Shown: in pieces, positions 1 through 10,413 of the stretch
How the letters are laid out: the number at the start of each line of letters is the position of its first letter
Position numbering within the stretch: the stretch's first letter is position 1
From: Calamus simplicifolius
Taxonomy: Eukaryota; Streptophyta; Magnoliopsida; Arecales; Arecaceae
Direction of reading: 5' to 3'
Assembly (NCBI GenBank): GCA_900491605.1
Contig: UESW01003904.1
Location: forward strand, 759,843 to 823,842
Length of the DNA: 64,000 bases
Notes under the pieces: generated by a model
Database searches by the model: none
What the model was told of the DNA's origin: nothing
What the model saw: the letters and a program-made list of their open reading frames with translations, nothing else
Translations under genes and position numbers: made by a program

Positions 1-1158
1 ACTTGGCCGACGGACAGGGCGGTGTCTGTCGGGAACTTTGGGCTCTTGCTTCTTCCTTGCCTGCTCAGCGCGGGCCACTCTCCGCGACTCCTCGACCCGA
101 GCGTATTTGTCCGCAAGGGCCATCATATCAGACAGACATGGGGGGTAGCTGACTTCCATTGCCAAATAGAAGTCGCTCTCCTTTGAAACTCCCCCCGCTA
201 GGGCGGACATAGCCACCTCATGATTAAGGTGGTCCACCTCCAACATGGCCTTGTTGAAACGGCCAAGATAATTTCTCAAGGACTCCCCCTCTCTTTGCTT
301 GACTTCGGAGAGGGAGTCGGATCTCCGTCGGTGGCGGCGGCTGCTGACGAACTGGCCAATAAAAAGGTGGCTCAGCTCATCGAATGAATCAATGGAACCT
401 GGTTTCAAGGCGTTGAACCAGGTTCGGGCGGATCCTCTGAGGGTGGATGGGAAGGCTCGGCAGAGGATCGCATCAGATGCTCCGTGGAACATCATTATTG
501 ACCGGAAGCTGCTGAGATGGTCGTCCGGATCAGTGGAGCCGTGATAGGGCTCGACGGTTGGCAGCTTAACGTGGGAGGGAATCACTTCCTCCATGATCCC
601 CTTAGAGAAAGGGATGCCCTGCTCTGCTTTGGGCTGAGGCAGATGGATCTGCTTGGCGGCGTCCAGCTCCTGACGCATTTCTTGGATCTGACGGCGGATC
701 TCCTCCTCACCGGCTAGAGGAGGGGCTGGGCGCGAGAACCGCAAGGATGGCGTCGAATCATGGTGAGACGTCGCCGGAGAGAGGGAGCGGGCTCGCCGAG
801 ATCTGGGAAGATCTCTATCGTAACCGGTTCGAGGGACCGGTTTGTCCCCCCTGGGGCGATGTGGGGGATCCGCTGATTCATGCGGATCAGAGGAGGAGGT
901 TGCCGGCGAAGAAGAAGTCGCCGTTTCTTTCTGGGGATGTGAAGCAGGAGGAGGTGCAAGACGCTCCTGGACCAGGTGGGTAAGAGCCTGGACTTGCTGG
1001 ACCAGCGTAGCAAACTGGTCCTGGGTCACCGGAATGGCAGGCGGCGACGGAGTCTCGACAGGCGGGGGTTGTGGCGCTGTGGCGCCAGTCGGATCAGGCC
1101 TCTGGGAGGCGACCTGATCTTGGGCATCAGAGGTTGCTCCTCTCTTCCGGTTGGCCAT
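1..1158 (-). CDS. gag polyprotein of the Ty3/gypsy element, partial
   Basis: An uninterrupted minus-strand frame of 386 codons starts at the ATG at 1158 (first residues MANRKRGATSDAQ) and is still open at the window edge. A proline- and serine-rich N-terminal part contains a heptad-like stretch (DQFATLVQQVQALTHLVQE). It is followed by a basic segment and then the retrotransposon gag core: a PYHGSTDPDDHL block, the RGSARTWFNAL motif around codon 270, and a later ESLRNYLGRFNKA block. The C-terminal part seen here is rich in Arg, Lys and Glu (EESRRVARAEQARKKQE). By family knowledge gag forms the particle that packages element RNA. No zinc knuckle is reached before the window ends. The frame has no stop or frameshift, which is unusual for an old copy. 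Confidence 0.9.
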   Translation of the reverse strand, partial: MANRKRGATSDAQDQVASQRPDPTGATAPQPPPVETPSPPAIPVTQDQFATLVQQVQALTHLVQERLAPPPASHPQKETATSSSPATSSSDPHESADPPHRPRGDKPVPRTGYDRDLPRSRRARSLSPATSHHDSTPSLRFSRPAPPLAGEEEIRRQIQEMRQELDAAKQIHLPQPKAEQGIPFSKGIMEEVIPSHVKLPTVEPYHGSTDPDDHLSSFRSIMMFHGASDAILCRAFPSTLRGSARTWFNALKPGSIDSFDELSHLFIGQFVSSRRHRRRSDSLSEVKQREGESLRNYLGRFNKAMLEVDHLNHEVAMSALAGGVSKESDFYLAMEVSYPPCLSDMMALADKYARVEESRRVARAEQARKKQEPKVPDRHRPVRRPS

Positions 1159-1221
1159 CAGAGAGGTTCTTCTCCGGATTAAGATCCTTGTCTCCTTTTT
1201 TTTCAAGTTTTATGGGACTTG

Positions 1222-1244
1222 AGGCCCTTCCTCTAGCGCCAATC
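1222..1244 (-). other. Probable primer-binding site of the gypsy element
   Basis: Directly inside the LTR end, the minus strand reads GATTGGCGCTAGAGGAAGGG. The TTGGCGCTAGAGG core resembles the sequence that follows the 5' LTR in many plant gypsy elements, where a tRNA 3' end primes minus-strand DNA synthesis. The tRNA species was not determined. Confidence 0.6.
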
Positions 1245-1571
1245 TGTTGCCGCCGGGATCCGTCCTCCGACTCGGGCGCGGTCGATCCTCAGGGAGTGGG
1301 GTGCGGCGGACCTGCAAAACAGGAAGCCCACACGCGGAGGGACGCCGGGGGTGGTCCTCCGCGGAAGGCCCTCCGACGCTCAAGTCAGTGAGGAAGGAAT
1401 CGGCGATCAACCAGACAATGGGGAGGTGGATCTCTCCGGGAGACCTCTCCAGGGGGCGGCCAATCGGGAGCTCTAGGAGGGGCAGAGCGCCGACGAGCTG
1501 CCGGAAGAGAGGAATGACTCCAGAGTTTTTGTGCGTCAAGAGTCGCGTACCTGAGGGAATCTGCCAATCTG

Positions 1572-1580
1572 ATATTTATA
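1572..1580 (-). promoter_or_regulatory. LTR TATA box
   Basis: The minus strand reads TATAAATATC here, inside the LTR and about 420 bp upstream of the gag ATG. Transcription would start roughly 30 bp further left, leaving an R/U5 part of about 300 bp before the primer-binding site. Confidence 0.65.
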
Positions 1581-1890
1581 GACTGTCACCTGGGGACTTG
1601 AGCATCTTCTGGAAGGTTCTGAGGTTGTTACGATACGGGGGTAGACAGAATCAGGCCGTTGTGGGGCCGTTAGAATCCACGCCTTGTTTGTTAAGGGATC
1701 GACGGCTGAGAGAGCTCCTTGATGTCTTGGGATCTGGGTGAGTAGACCTGGGGCGGTTACAATAGGTCTTAGGCCACGTCTCAACATGATTCCCTGCCTA
1801 AGGTGCTGCTCGGGTAAACTTGAGCTCTCCCGCGTCAGGTTCCGCGGAGGTAGACGTCAGGGCGTGGATCGCTAGGTAGTAGCGGGCTAT

Positions 1891-2250
1891 GGAAACCCGG
1901 AAGAGGCCGAGCTAGGGAAGCCCGGAGAAGGCCGAGCTAGGGAAGCCCGGAAGAGGCCGAGCTAGGGAAGCCCGGAAGAGGCCGAGCTACGGAAGCCCGG
2001 AAGAGGCCGAGCTAGGGAAGCCCGGAGAAGGCCGAGCTACGGAAGCCCGGAAGAGGCCGAGCTACGGAAGCCCGGAAGAGGCCGAGCTAGGGAAGCCCGG
2101 AGAAGGCCGAGCTACGGAAGCCCGGAAGAGGCTGAGCTACGGAAGCCCGGAAGAAGCCGAGCTACGGAAGCCCGGAAGAGGCCGAGCTAGGGAAGCCCGG
2201 AGGAGGCCGAGCTACGGAAGCCCGGAAGAGACCGAGCTACGGAAGCCCGA
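1891..2250. repeat. 25-bp tandem repeat array inside the LTR
   Basis: About fourteen head-to-tail copies of a 25-bp unit (GGAAGCCCGGAAGAGGCCGA followed by GCTAG or GCTAC) run from 1891 to 2240, and a partial copy follows. Units differ mainly at AGAAGG versus AAGAGG and at the last base (G or C). The array lies in the U3 half of the LTR, upstream of its TATA box. Confidence 0.95.
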
Positions 2251-2326
2251 AAGGAGACGGTGGGAGGAGGTCAGCCTTAGCCGCCTCGCACGGATATCAA
2301 TGCAATGATGATTTTACCCCCCAACA

Positions 2327-4129
2327 CTAATGATAAATCATATCACAAGGCAAGCATTATTAAATAAAGTATTGTTTTCAATAAAAAAATAGTAGTTTTC
2401 TAAATTATTAACCTGCTCTATAATTGTGCAAAGTAAACAATCACTGGGCTACAATAAGGGAAAATGATACGAGTTTTAGATGCTCATTCTAAAACTTTTC
2501 TCATTAAGACGCTCTAAATTCTGCATAATCTTGAGATCAATATCCAAAAGATGGCAGACAAAGGCATTGCAAGACGCTTTTTTCTTCCCGAACCCTAAAC
2601 CATAAGCTAGGGCCTGAGCTGAGACCTAGCGTAACTTTTTTTTTTTTTCTTGCAACTTGTCATTTGTGTGCACTCCACCCTCATCATGGGCCATTCGTAC
2701 ACAGATGTGTGGGTTAACATTAAAGTTTTTAAGTACATGTTGAAATCTTGCTGCAATTATCGATACTCTTTTAAAGTTTTATTGTTTCATATTTTTCAAG
2801 CCCTCATCCCATAAATTACGTGAGCAGAATGCATTTCTTGTTAGAACTTTTCAATCTATTGCAAGATCGTGTACGTACTATCACCTAGGTTAGTAAGGCA
2901 AGTAATCACAGGCATAATCAATGGTTGCACGGGAGAGAAGGAATTGTCCAATCTATGGTTCTGATGACTTAAACGATACATCACGCATCTAACCTCCTTT
3001 TTCCAGTCTTAACGATATCCCCACGTTGAACGGCAAAAACCTTGCTTGCCCTTCATCTCATCTTGCACCACTCTCTCTCCGGTTTCGATGCGAAAAGGAC
3101 GTCCAGCGCGTGAGCTAATCAACCCATGTCATCGCTTTTCTGCACAGCTTTTCCGTTTAAACGCTACTTAAGCTATATAACTTATAGTCAAGATAACCCG
3201 TAAGAAGTTTAAATTGACTTAAAAAATATTTAAAATTAATTCATTATTTATCGAATTAATCTCAAGCTCGAATTACTTAAATATTTTATCGAATTGAATT
3301 TGAGTATTAAATACTCGAATCAAAAAGCTTATGAGCTTAATCAAGATTATTTAATTTTACTATTTTATCTTTATAATTATATATATTTATAATATTAATT
3401 TAACTATATAACTTTTTTAAAATTTTAATTAAAAACATATTTTATTTTAATTTTATAGTTATTTTTTAAATTTTTATATAAAAATTTGAATCGTCGAGTG
3501 TATACTGATTTCATCCAGTTTGAGTTTAAATTCTAAATAAGAAATTTGATCAGTTCATGATTAAAATTTTAAGTTCAAGTTTAGCACTGTATCAATCCAA
3601 TTCAACTCGATTACACCCCTAGCCTTGACCCTAATGCCATCCGATTGCAGTCTTGGGTCTCCCTCTCGAACCCGGCCGGGGGAATCGCGTCGTGGTCGGT
3701 CCGCGCAGCGCTCCCGTGGACAGCATAGCGGGTGCCAACCATCAAAAGCCATGTTTTAGTTGGACCCCGCCGGAATTTCTTTGCGTGTCAACGAACCAAA
3801 AGTGTAGTGGCATGAAATGCTGCTCTCCACCAATCAGCCGTTCAGTCTTGATTAAGTCTGTTGGTCAGGCAGGCGTGCCAAGTGTCGCTGTCGCAAACGT
3901 CCACCTGTACGAACCCTCCCGAAACCAACGGCCGCGATTGCACCTTCTAGATCAGCAACATGTAACTCGCCACGCCTGACGCGAAAGTTGGGGTCGGCAT
4001 TTAGTCGGCCTTCGCTGTCCTCCCTGCGCCCAACCGTCCATTTTTAAAATAAATTTTTTAAATATATATATATCGCAAAAACCAAAAAGTCAATGCTCCT
4101 CCCACAGTGGCTTCGATGAAAAGCTCTCG
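2327..4129. other. Intergenic DNA left of the CIPK gene
   Basis: No gene was recognised. The stretch 3160-3626 is AT-rich. Read on the minus strand it begins CTAGGGGTGTAATCGAGTTG and is full of degenerate GAGTTTGAGTATT-like words, in the style of a decayed dispersed plant repeat. 3630-4000 is GC-richer and belongs to the region upstream of the kinase gene. The short frames here show no family resemblance. Confidence 0.5.
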
Positions 4130-4137
4130 CACGTGTC
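4130..4137 (+). promoter_or_regulatory. ABRE-type element (CACGTGTC)
   Basis: CACGTGTC is a strong match to the abscisic-acid response element bound by bZIP factors. It lies about 280 bp upstream of the TATA box of the CIPK gene. A second G-box follows at 4231. Confidence 0.5.
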
Positions 4138-4230
4138 TCGCCCACACTCGGTTTTTTGACCGTTAGATGCGGCAGCTTTAAGGAGATAAAGCACGGTCGC
4201 GGAGATATTAAGGGGAGCAGTCACAAGCAG

Positions 4231-4236
4231 CACGTG
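4231..4236. promoter_or_regulatory. G-box CACGTG
   Basis: This palindromic CACGTG lies about 175 bp upstream of the CIPK TATA box and 100 bp downstream of an ABRE-type site. The pair fits stress or ABA control, which is known for several CIPK genes; here it is inference from motif and position. Confidence 0.5.
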
Positions 4237-4407
4237 ATCCACAGCCTTTTGGCAACCATCAACGGCTCCGCCTTCTTCCCTTCGTTTCCGTCCCCTTTCC
4301 TCTAATAAGAGGTGCGAGATGCCAGCCTTCCTTGCACTTTCCACCCTGAGACCAACCGGTAGCCAGCCACCTCATCCGCGTTGTGTCCACACCGCAACGA
4401 AGCATGA

Positions 4408-4414
4408 TATAAAA
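4408..4414 (+). promoter_or_regulatory. TATA box of the CIPK gene
   Basis: TATAAAA lies 109 bp upstream of the chosen ATG at 4517, implying a start of transcription near 4440. The open frame upstream of 4517 therefore covers promoter DNA and is not coding. Confidence 0.7.
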
Positions 4415-4516
4415 CCCGATACTTCTTGTCCTCAGTTATACCGAAGACCGGCGGCAGTCAGGGCGCTCTCCCTTGTCCCAGTTGACATCGCCGGAGAAGC
4501 TCTTCTTCATCCAGTG

Positions 4517-5946
4517 ATGGCGGCGCCGAGAGCATCGGGGAGTGAGAGAAACCCAAAGGACAGGGAGAAGAAGGGGGAGGTACTGATGGGCCGGTACGAG
4601 GTGGGGCGGCTCCTGGGACACGGCACCTTCGCCAAGGTGTATCACGCCCGGAATCTGAGGACGGAGGAGAGCGTGGCGATCAAGGTGCTGGACAAGGAGA
4701 AGATCCTGAAGGGCGGCCTCATGGCGCACATCAAGCAGGAGATTGCCATCCTCCGGCGCGTCCGCCACCCGAACATCGTCCGGCTTTTCGAGGTGATGGC
4801 CACCAAGTCCAAGATCTACATCGTCATGGAGTACGTCCGCGGCGGCGAGCTCTTCTCCAAGGTTGCCAAGGGCCGCCTCAAGGAGGAGACTGCCCGCCGG
4901 TACTTCCAGCAGCTCGTATCCGCCGTCGCCTTCTGCCACGCTCGTGGAGTCTTCCACCGTGACCTCAAGCCCGAGAACCTCCTCCTCGACGAACGCGGCG
5001 ATCTCAAGGTCTCCGACTTCGGCCTCAGCGCCGTCTCCGATCAGGCCCGCGCCGGCGACGGCCTCTTCCACACCTTCTGCGGCACCCCGGCGTACGTCGC
5101 CCCCGAGGTCCTCGCCCAAAAAGGCTACGACGCGGCCAAGGCCGACATCTGGTCCTGTGGGGTCATCCTCTTCGTCCTCATGGCCGGCTACCTTCCCTTC
5201 CACGACCCCAATCTCATGGCCATGTACCGCAAAATCTATAAGGGTGAGTTCCGCTGCCCCCGGTGGTTCTCCTCCGACCTCGCCCGCCTCCTCTCTCGCC
5301 TCCTCGACACCAATCCCAACACCAGAATCACCATCCCGGAGATTATGGAGAACCGCTGGTTCAAGAAGAACTTCCGGCACATCCGGTTCTACATCGAGAA
5401 CGATAAATTTCACAGCTTTGACGACCTCGACGAGCCACCGCCGCGGTCGCCCGACGAGACCTCTGACTCCGAAGCCGAAGCCACCACCTCGTCATCCTCT
5501 GCCTTGATGGACGGTCAGCGGCGGAAATTGGGGCTTCCGAGGCCGATGAGCTTAAACGCGTTCGACATCATATCCTTCTCTCCGGGATTCGACCTCTCAG
5601 GGCTGTTCGAGGAAAGAGGGGAGGAGGCTAGGTTCGTGTCACGAGCGCCGGCGTCGAAGATTATATCGAAATTGGAGGAGATTGCCAGCGTGGTGAGCTT
5701 TACGGTTAGGAAGAAGGATTGCCATTTGAGTCTAGAAGGGACGAAGGAGGGGAAAAGGGGCCACTGACGATTGCGGCTGAGATATTTGAGCTCACGCCGT
5801 CGCTGGTGGTCGTTGAGGTCAAGAAGAAGGGAGGGGATAAAGGGGAGTACGAGGAGTTCTGCAATAGGGAGCTGAAGCCTGGGTTGCAGAACCTCATGTA
5901 TGAGGAGTCCGTTGCAGCTGCTAATATTGCTTCCGATACCGAGTAG
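4517..5946 (+). CDS. CIPK: CBL-interacting protein kinase (CIPK12/18/19 clade), intronless, one-base frameshift near the 3' end
   Basis: This is a SnRK3-type Ser/Thr kinase that is activated by calcium-loaded CBL proteins at membranes. The start at 4517 (MAAPRASGSERN) lies 109 bp after a TATA box. The kinase domain begins at RYEVGRLLGHGTFAKVYHARN and has the ATP lysine in VAIKVLD, the catalytic HRDLKPEN, the DFGLSAV activation segment and GTPAYVAPEVLA. A Ser/Glu-rich linker leads to the CBL-binding NAF/FISL motif (NAFDIISFSPGFDLSGLF), then to the phosphatase-interaction domain (VSFTVRKKDC). The kinase frame stops at 5765-5767. The rest of the domain (GPLTIAAEIFELTPSLVVVE, ending at TAG 5944) is in the next frame. 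One base is missing around the A4 run at 5753-5756; with it the protein would be about 476 residues, close to Arabidopsis CIPK12 (489). Assembly error or a truncated C terminus are both possible. High GC at third positions and no introns fit this CIPK clade. Confidence 0.93.
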
Positions 5947-6857
5947 AGGAGTAATAGAGAGAGAGAGACAGAGAGAGGCAGTAACATCTCCATGTTCTTC
6001 TCCATTTAATCTTTCGTTCTGTTTATAACTGCATATATGTTCTTTTTGCAGTGTAGTGTATTATATGACTGTTCCTTGGGCACTGTATGTATTTAAGAGC
6101 AGAGGTCAAGATCCTTCTTACTGCATTTGCAATGATAACTTCTCAAAGATGTGCAAGGAAGTCAATTAAATCCAAGTAACTCTATGTATGTTATACCAAG
6201 TTGAAAGTTTACTCTCCTGAAGGATGGATGAGCTTTGCCCCCGCAGATTAATTTCCTTTTATCTTTGAGTTATTGGTCCCTTGTTAAAGTGAACAATGTT
6301 TCTGGTTGACCTCAATGAGCTCTACTTTGAAGAATACCTTTATTTGAGATGTCAGTTTCCATGGCATTCCTTGCAGTGGTGATCCTGAAGTTCTCTTTCA
6401 GCTTTCCTGGCACATTGTATAATAGATCAAAGTGCCTGTCCATCTATCTAGGCAGTCTAGTAGTTTTCCTTTAGAGAATAATGTAGCAGGCTTAAATTGC
6501 TAAACTATTACTTCATTTTCGAGCATTGTTCTGATTCCTTTTGTCGTTCTATGCTTTTTTTCATGCAGATTCCTACTTCATCCCTCCCATATTTGTTAAT
6601 ATGAAGCCTTTTTCAATCTTCTTATATATTGTTCACATTTTATTAGTTTCATAGGAGCAAGCAGTATAGATGCCAGGTTTCATGCAATTAATCATTACTC
6701 TTGTTTGTTCGATTGCACTTCAATCTAGTTGGTAGGAATGGATTCCTTCGTTTCTTATTTCATTTGGTGCAAAGACCACTTCATTTTTTATACATTTTTT
6801 TAGTTGAAGATATAATAGTTTGCTTATATGTTCCTGACTTTAGTTAGTCATACAATG
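5947..6857. other. CIPK 3' flank and intergenic DNA
   Basis: This begins with a short GA-rich stretch right after the stop, then 3' UTR-like AT-rich sequence. No further gene or clear repeat was recognised. Confidence 0.5.
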
Positions 6858-8052
6858 AAATTATCAAAGAGGATAATAGAAAATCGAATAAGGTTGAAAC
6901 TTTGGTATCAAATAATCAATTTGGATTTATGTTTGAAAGATCGATCATACAACCTATTTATCTATTAAGAAGATTGATGGAGAAGTATAAAGAAAAGTAA
7001 AAGGACGTTCATATGGTCTTTATTGATTTAAAGAAAGTATATAATTGGGCATCTAGAGAAATAATATGGTGAATTTTAGAAAAAAAAAAAGAGTTACCAA
7101 AAGGTATATGTATTGATAGAGCAATAACTATTGTTAAAACAATAATAAGAGAAACTAGTGAGTTTCTAATTACTGTAAGTCTTTTTACACTAGTTATGGA
7201 TGAATTAACTAATATATTCAAGATGATATCCCATGGTATGTATTATTTGTGGATGATATAGTGTTGATTGGTAAAACTAAATCTGGAGTAAATGCTAAGC
7301 TGGAGATTCGGAGAGAAGCTTTAGAATTTAAAGGTTTCAAGATCAGTAGAACTAAAATTGAATACATAATATAAAATTTTAGTGAAAGTTGAAATACAAA
7401 TGAAAAGATAATAAAAATTATAAGCCAAGAGATTTCGATGAGTAAAAAATTTAGATATTTAGATCAATTATCCAGTAAGAAGGTAAAATAGGTGAAGATG
7501 TAAATCATAGAGTTAAAGCATGATGGATTAAGTGAAGGAGTGTTTCGTGAATATTGTATGATTGACGCTTTTTCATTAAAATTAAAAGAAAAATCTTATA
7601 AAATTGCTATTAGGCCAGCTATGCTATATGAAATAGAGTGTTGGGCAATACTAAAACAACATGTAAATAAATTAAGTGTAACAAAAATTCGCATGTTAAG
7701 ATGGATATATGGTAAAACTTTAAAAGATAGAATTAAAAATAAACATATACGAGAAATGATAGAAGAAGCCCCAATTGAAGATAAAATGAGAGAAAATCGA
7801 TTACGATGGTTTGGACATATACAACGAAGACCTTAGATGTTCTAGTTAGAAATAATGATCTTTTAACAGTACATGATAATGATAGAGGTAGAGGTAGACC
7901 TAAACTAATATGAACGAAAATAATTAAGAGAGATATATCTATTTGTAATTTAAATATCGATTTAGTCATGAATAGAGTAGAGTGAAGGAAGCAAATTCAT
8001 GTAGCCGACCCCGTGTAGTTGGGAAAAGGCTTAGATGAGTTGAGTTGAGTTT
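6858..8052 (+). mobile_element. RTE-type LINE, decayed 3' part of the reverse-transcriptase ORF and 3' end
   Basis: Translation in shifting plus frames matches the end of plant RTE-clade LINE proteins. In order these are an NQFGFM block, VHMVFIDLKKVYN (palm/fingers region of reverse transcriptase), LVMDELTN, a YLWMI remnant of the YADD-type active-site strand near 7245, and then AIRPAMLYEIECWAI, KIRMLRWIYG and APIEDKMRENRLRWFGHIQRRP near 7605-7835. The last coding block reads VADP near 8000 and is followed by a TTAGATGAGTTGAGTTGAG tail, the short 3' repeat typical of RTE elements. Many stops and frameshifts show it is dead. The 5' part (endonuclease) is absent, as is common after 5' truncation during insertion. 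Confidence 0.88.
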
Positions 8053-9612
8053 ATGTGTGCCTGACTGATTTCTCATCACAATTAGTTTTATATTCTATTG
8101 CATTATTGTCATAATAAGTTAATTAGTTTTATATTCTATTGCATTATTGTCATATTTTGGTGCATTGCTTTCATATGGACCCTAGTTGACCATTTGCCAT
8201 TTCTTTTGATGACTGTGCTGAGTTGTGGTGCTTTGCTAATAATGATTGTGTTGCTTCATTTGATGCTTCCCTCTTTTCTTAATGGACTATATCACTTGGC
8301 ATCAATACTATCTTATTTGAACTTGATGTTAGCATCAACAATATTTGCTTATGGCCTAACTTGTTTCTTTTATGGTTTCTTGCTTAAATTAAATGACGAC
8401 AAGATGATCATGTGGTTTGATAAGAATCATTTTGGATGTTCAACAAAGCTTTATTTTTTTGACACCATTCTATGTTAGAACATAGTTTAATACATGATAT
8501 GACTTGCTCACTTGGGGTGATCTTCTGAATACTCTTTTGTATTTAACTTTTCTCTCTGTTCTTATTGAAGGACTACCCTCCTTTATCATATTGATATGGT
8601 GTTGGATTAGCTTTTTGTATAGAGGAGAATATTTTAACTATATAATAGGTAAGAAAAGATCTAGATACATCAGTAGCATGTTTAAGGTGATTTTTTATAT
8701 CAACTTATATGTCTTCTTCTCTCTCTAGGCTCCATTTTCTAGGTAACCATTATTCGAACTCATTTTCCCCTACTATATTCCCAATACTGAGTACAAATAT
8801 TATATCTTGATCAAACTTCAACATATACAAAAGATTTTGGCCGTGCAAGCACTACTTTTTGTCAATTGTCTCCCTCTCGGCTCCCCTGTTCATAACAGAT
8901 CCAAGAAGAAATACTGTCAATACTCGTCCCCATGATAACCTGTCAAAGCTATCTCTTTAACAAATCTTTCTATATGCATTTAACTAAAGTCAACAGATAT
9001 AGAGTTGAATTATATTTTCTTTTATTTTTTTCATGATAAATTGCATGCCTTTTGTCTTGTTGTCTGGATACAAGATATCTGTTAATTTTCGTCCTCTCTT
9101 TAAGCTCCTTTTTCTCTGTGACCTCTTATTCCTACATTAATGCCCGTAGTACTTTTGCAATACACTTTCTAATTTTTTTTTTTTAAAGTTCAAGGTAGAG
9201 AAAAGGCATTTAGATAGTCTCATGCAGTGCACAATGATTTAAAAGAAATTGTGAATTTCAGATATTATATGCACCGTTCTTTAAGAGATGGTCAATTACT
9301 TTAGGTCAATCCGTTCAGATCAGCTCTTCTGCCNCAGAGAGTCTGTTATTTAAGGCTAAGATACTTAAGTTCTTATAAAAGATGTCACCTGGTGGCAGCT
9401 TATCACTAGATACTTAAGTTCCCTATTTAGTTCTTGCACATGCTTCTAAAAGGTTTAGGAAGTAAAACTCCTTTTGGGTGGAGGTAAAACCAACACAATT
9501 CAGCCCTAGTATCAAAATATGTGATGCACTTTCTAATCTTGCTATTGTTGCCTTTCTCCAACCGTTCACAGAAGTAAGAACAGTCTAAGCTATAAAGGGC
9601 TTGTGTTACAAG
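8053..9612. other. Intergenic AT-rich DNA
   Basis: No gene was recognised. A 33-bp block starting ATTAGTTTTATATTC is duplicated directly at 8081-8113 and 8122-8154. The 126-codon open frame at 8098-8478 overlaps this duplication and is a hydrophobic AT-rich frame without family resemblance. Base 9334 is an ambiguous N, the only one seen. Confidence 0.5.
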
Positions 9613-10413
9613 CAAGGTTTCAAATTTCCCTGAGTTTTGGTCAATTTCAGCTGGTTTCAGTCAATTTCAGCCAAACTGACCAAGACTATTATTGTTAAAA
9701 AGAAAAAAAATTCTTTTAACAAGCAAATATGCTTATTATTTGATAAAATTCATCATATCATTCATTAATATGTTCATTCAATGACACATTTGCCCATTAA
9801 GACATCAATCATCAAGCATTGGCACATTTATGTGATCTCAAATTTGAAACACTGCAATATATCTTTAATAGTGTTGTGGAAAATAAGGAAAAGAAAAAGG
9901 AGTGGGTGGTTAAGCTTGGTAATAGGGAATATTTTCTTTCTTTTGCTTATCTATCTCTACATATGTTTATTTGTTTGTTGATAGCATGTGATTATTGATA
10001 AACAAAGGAACACTTATGATCATTATTAAGGATGTTGGAGATGGGGCTTGTAAATAGTGTGCAGCGTCTCTATTCTAAGTTTCTAGTTGAATAGATAGGT
10101 AGTTTTTGAGTAATTTGTAGATATGTCATGTTCAAATTTCAAAAGTGGGGGGAAAGCTGTGAGAGGAAATTAGTAAGCGCACAAGAATTTTCAGCCTAGA
10201 ACGACACAAGTTGCACAAATTATGGTTGCAAATAAATTAAAATATTATAAAATGATGTAAAATAACTTGTTTTGGTTTCTTTTATTGTCATATTCTTTTT
10301 CTATTCATTAAGCATTTTTCTTGACTTTTGACCGAAACTCCAAAACTTAATTGGAGCAAAACTTTTGAAACTGAAACTCTACTTGGGTACTAAAACCGAG
10401 TCTTAAAACCTTG
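9613..10413. mobile_element. hAT-like non-autonomous element, 801 bp, with 8-bp target duplication
   Basis: The element starts CAAGGTTTCAAAT and ends GTCTTAAAACCTTG, giving short imperfect terminal inverted repeats. It is flanked on both sides by the identical octamer GTTACAAG (9605-9612 and 10414-10421). An 8-bp duplication is the hallmark of hAT transposition. The interior has no transposase frame; it contains TTTCAG/CTGAAA-rich words near both ends. A related copy lies at 58482-59377 in a PDIL2-1 intron. Confidence 0.8.

Larger units (their letters stand above)
1..2326 (-). mobile_element. Ty3/gypsy LTR retrotransposon, 5' part (continues beyond the left edge)
   Basis: In minus-strand order the window shows a complete 5' LTR (2326 down to 1245), a likely primer-binding site just inside it, a short leader and a gag frame that is still open at base 1. 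The LTR has TG...CA ends: it begins TGTTGGGGGG on the minus strand and ends CAACA. The five bases just outside the LTR, CTAAT at 2327-2331, are the candidate target-site duplication; the partner copy lies outside the window. The GC-rich body contrasts sharply with the AT-rich flank to its right. The pol region and the 3' LTR are not in view, so the lineage cannot be assigned firmly. The intact gag and clean LTR ends suggest a fairly recent insertion. Confidence 0.9.
1245..2326 (-). repeat. 5' LTR of the gypsy element
   Basis: This 1,082-bp segment is bounded by TGTTG at 1245 and CCAACA at 2326, the expected short inverted LTR ends, next to the primer-binding site on one side and AT-rich flank on the other. 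It contains a TATA box on the minus strand near 1580 and an internal array of 25-bp tandem repeats at 1891-2240 in the upstream (U3) half. The mate LTR is outside the window, so age cannot be estimated from LTR divergence. Confidence 0.85.

Noticed and set aside
4319..4516. An in-frame N-terminal extension of the CIPK protein by 66 codons
   Set aside because: It contains the TATA box at 4408, and CIPKs start shortly before the RYE-V-G kinase motif.
4436..5413. A 325-codon open frame on the minus strand opposite the CIPK gene
   Set aside because: It is a shadow of high-GC codon use in the kinase; no family resemblance and no promoter.
8098..8478. A 126-codon hydrophobic frame that could pass for a membrane protein
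   Set aside because: It begins in a 41-bp-period duplication, is AT-rich and Leu/Phe/Ile-biased as random AT-rich DNA would be, and matches no family I know.
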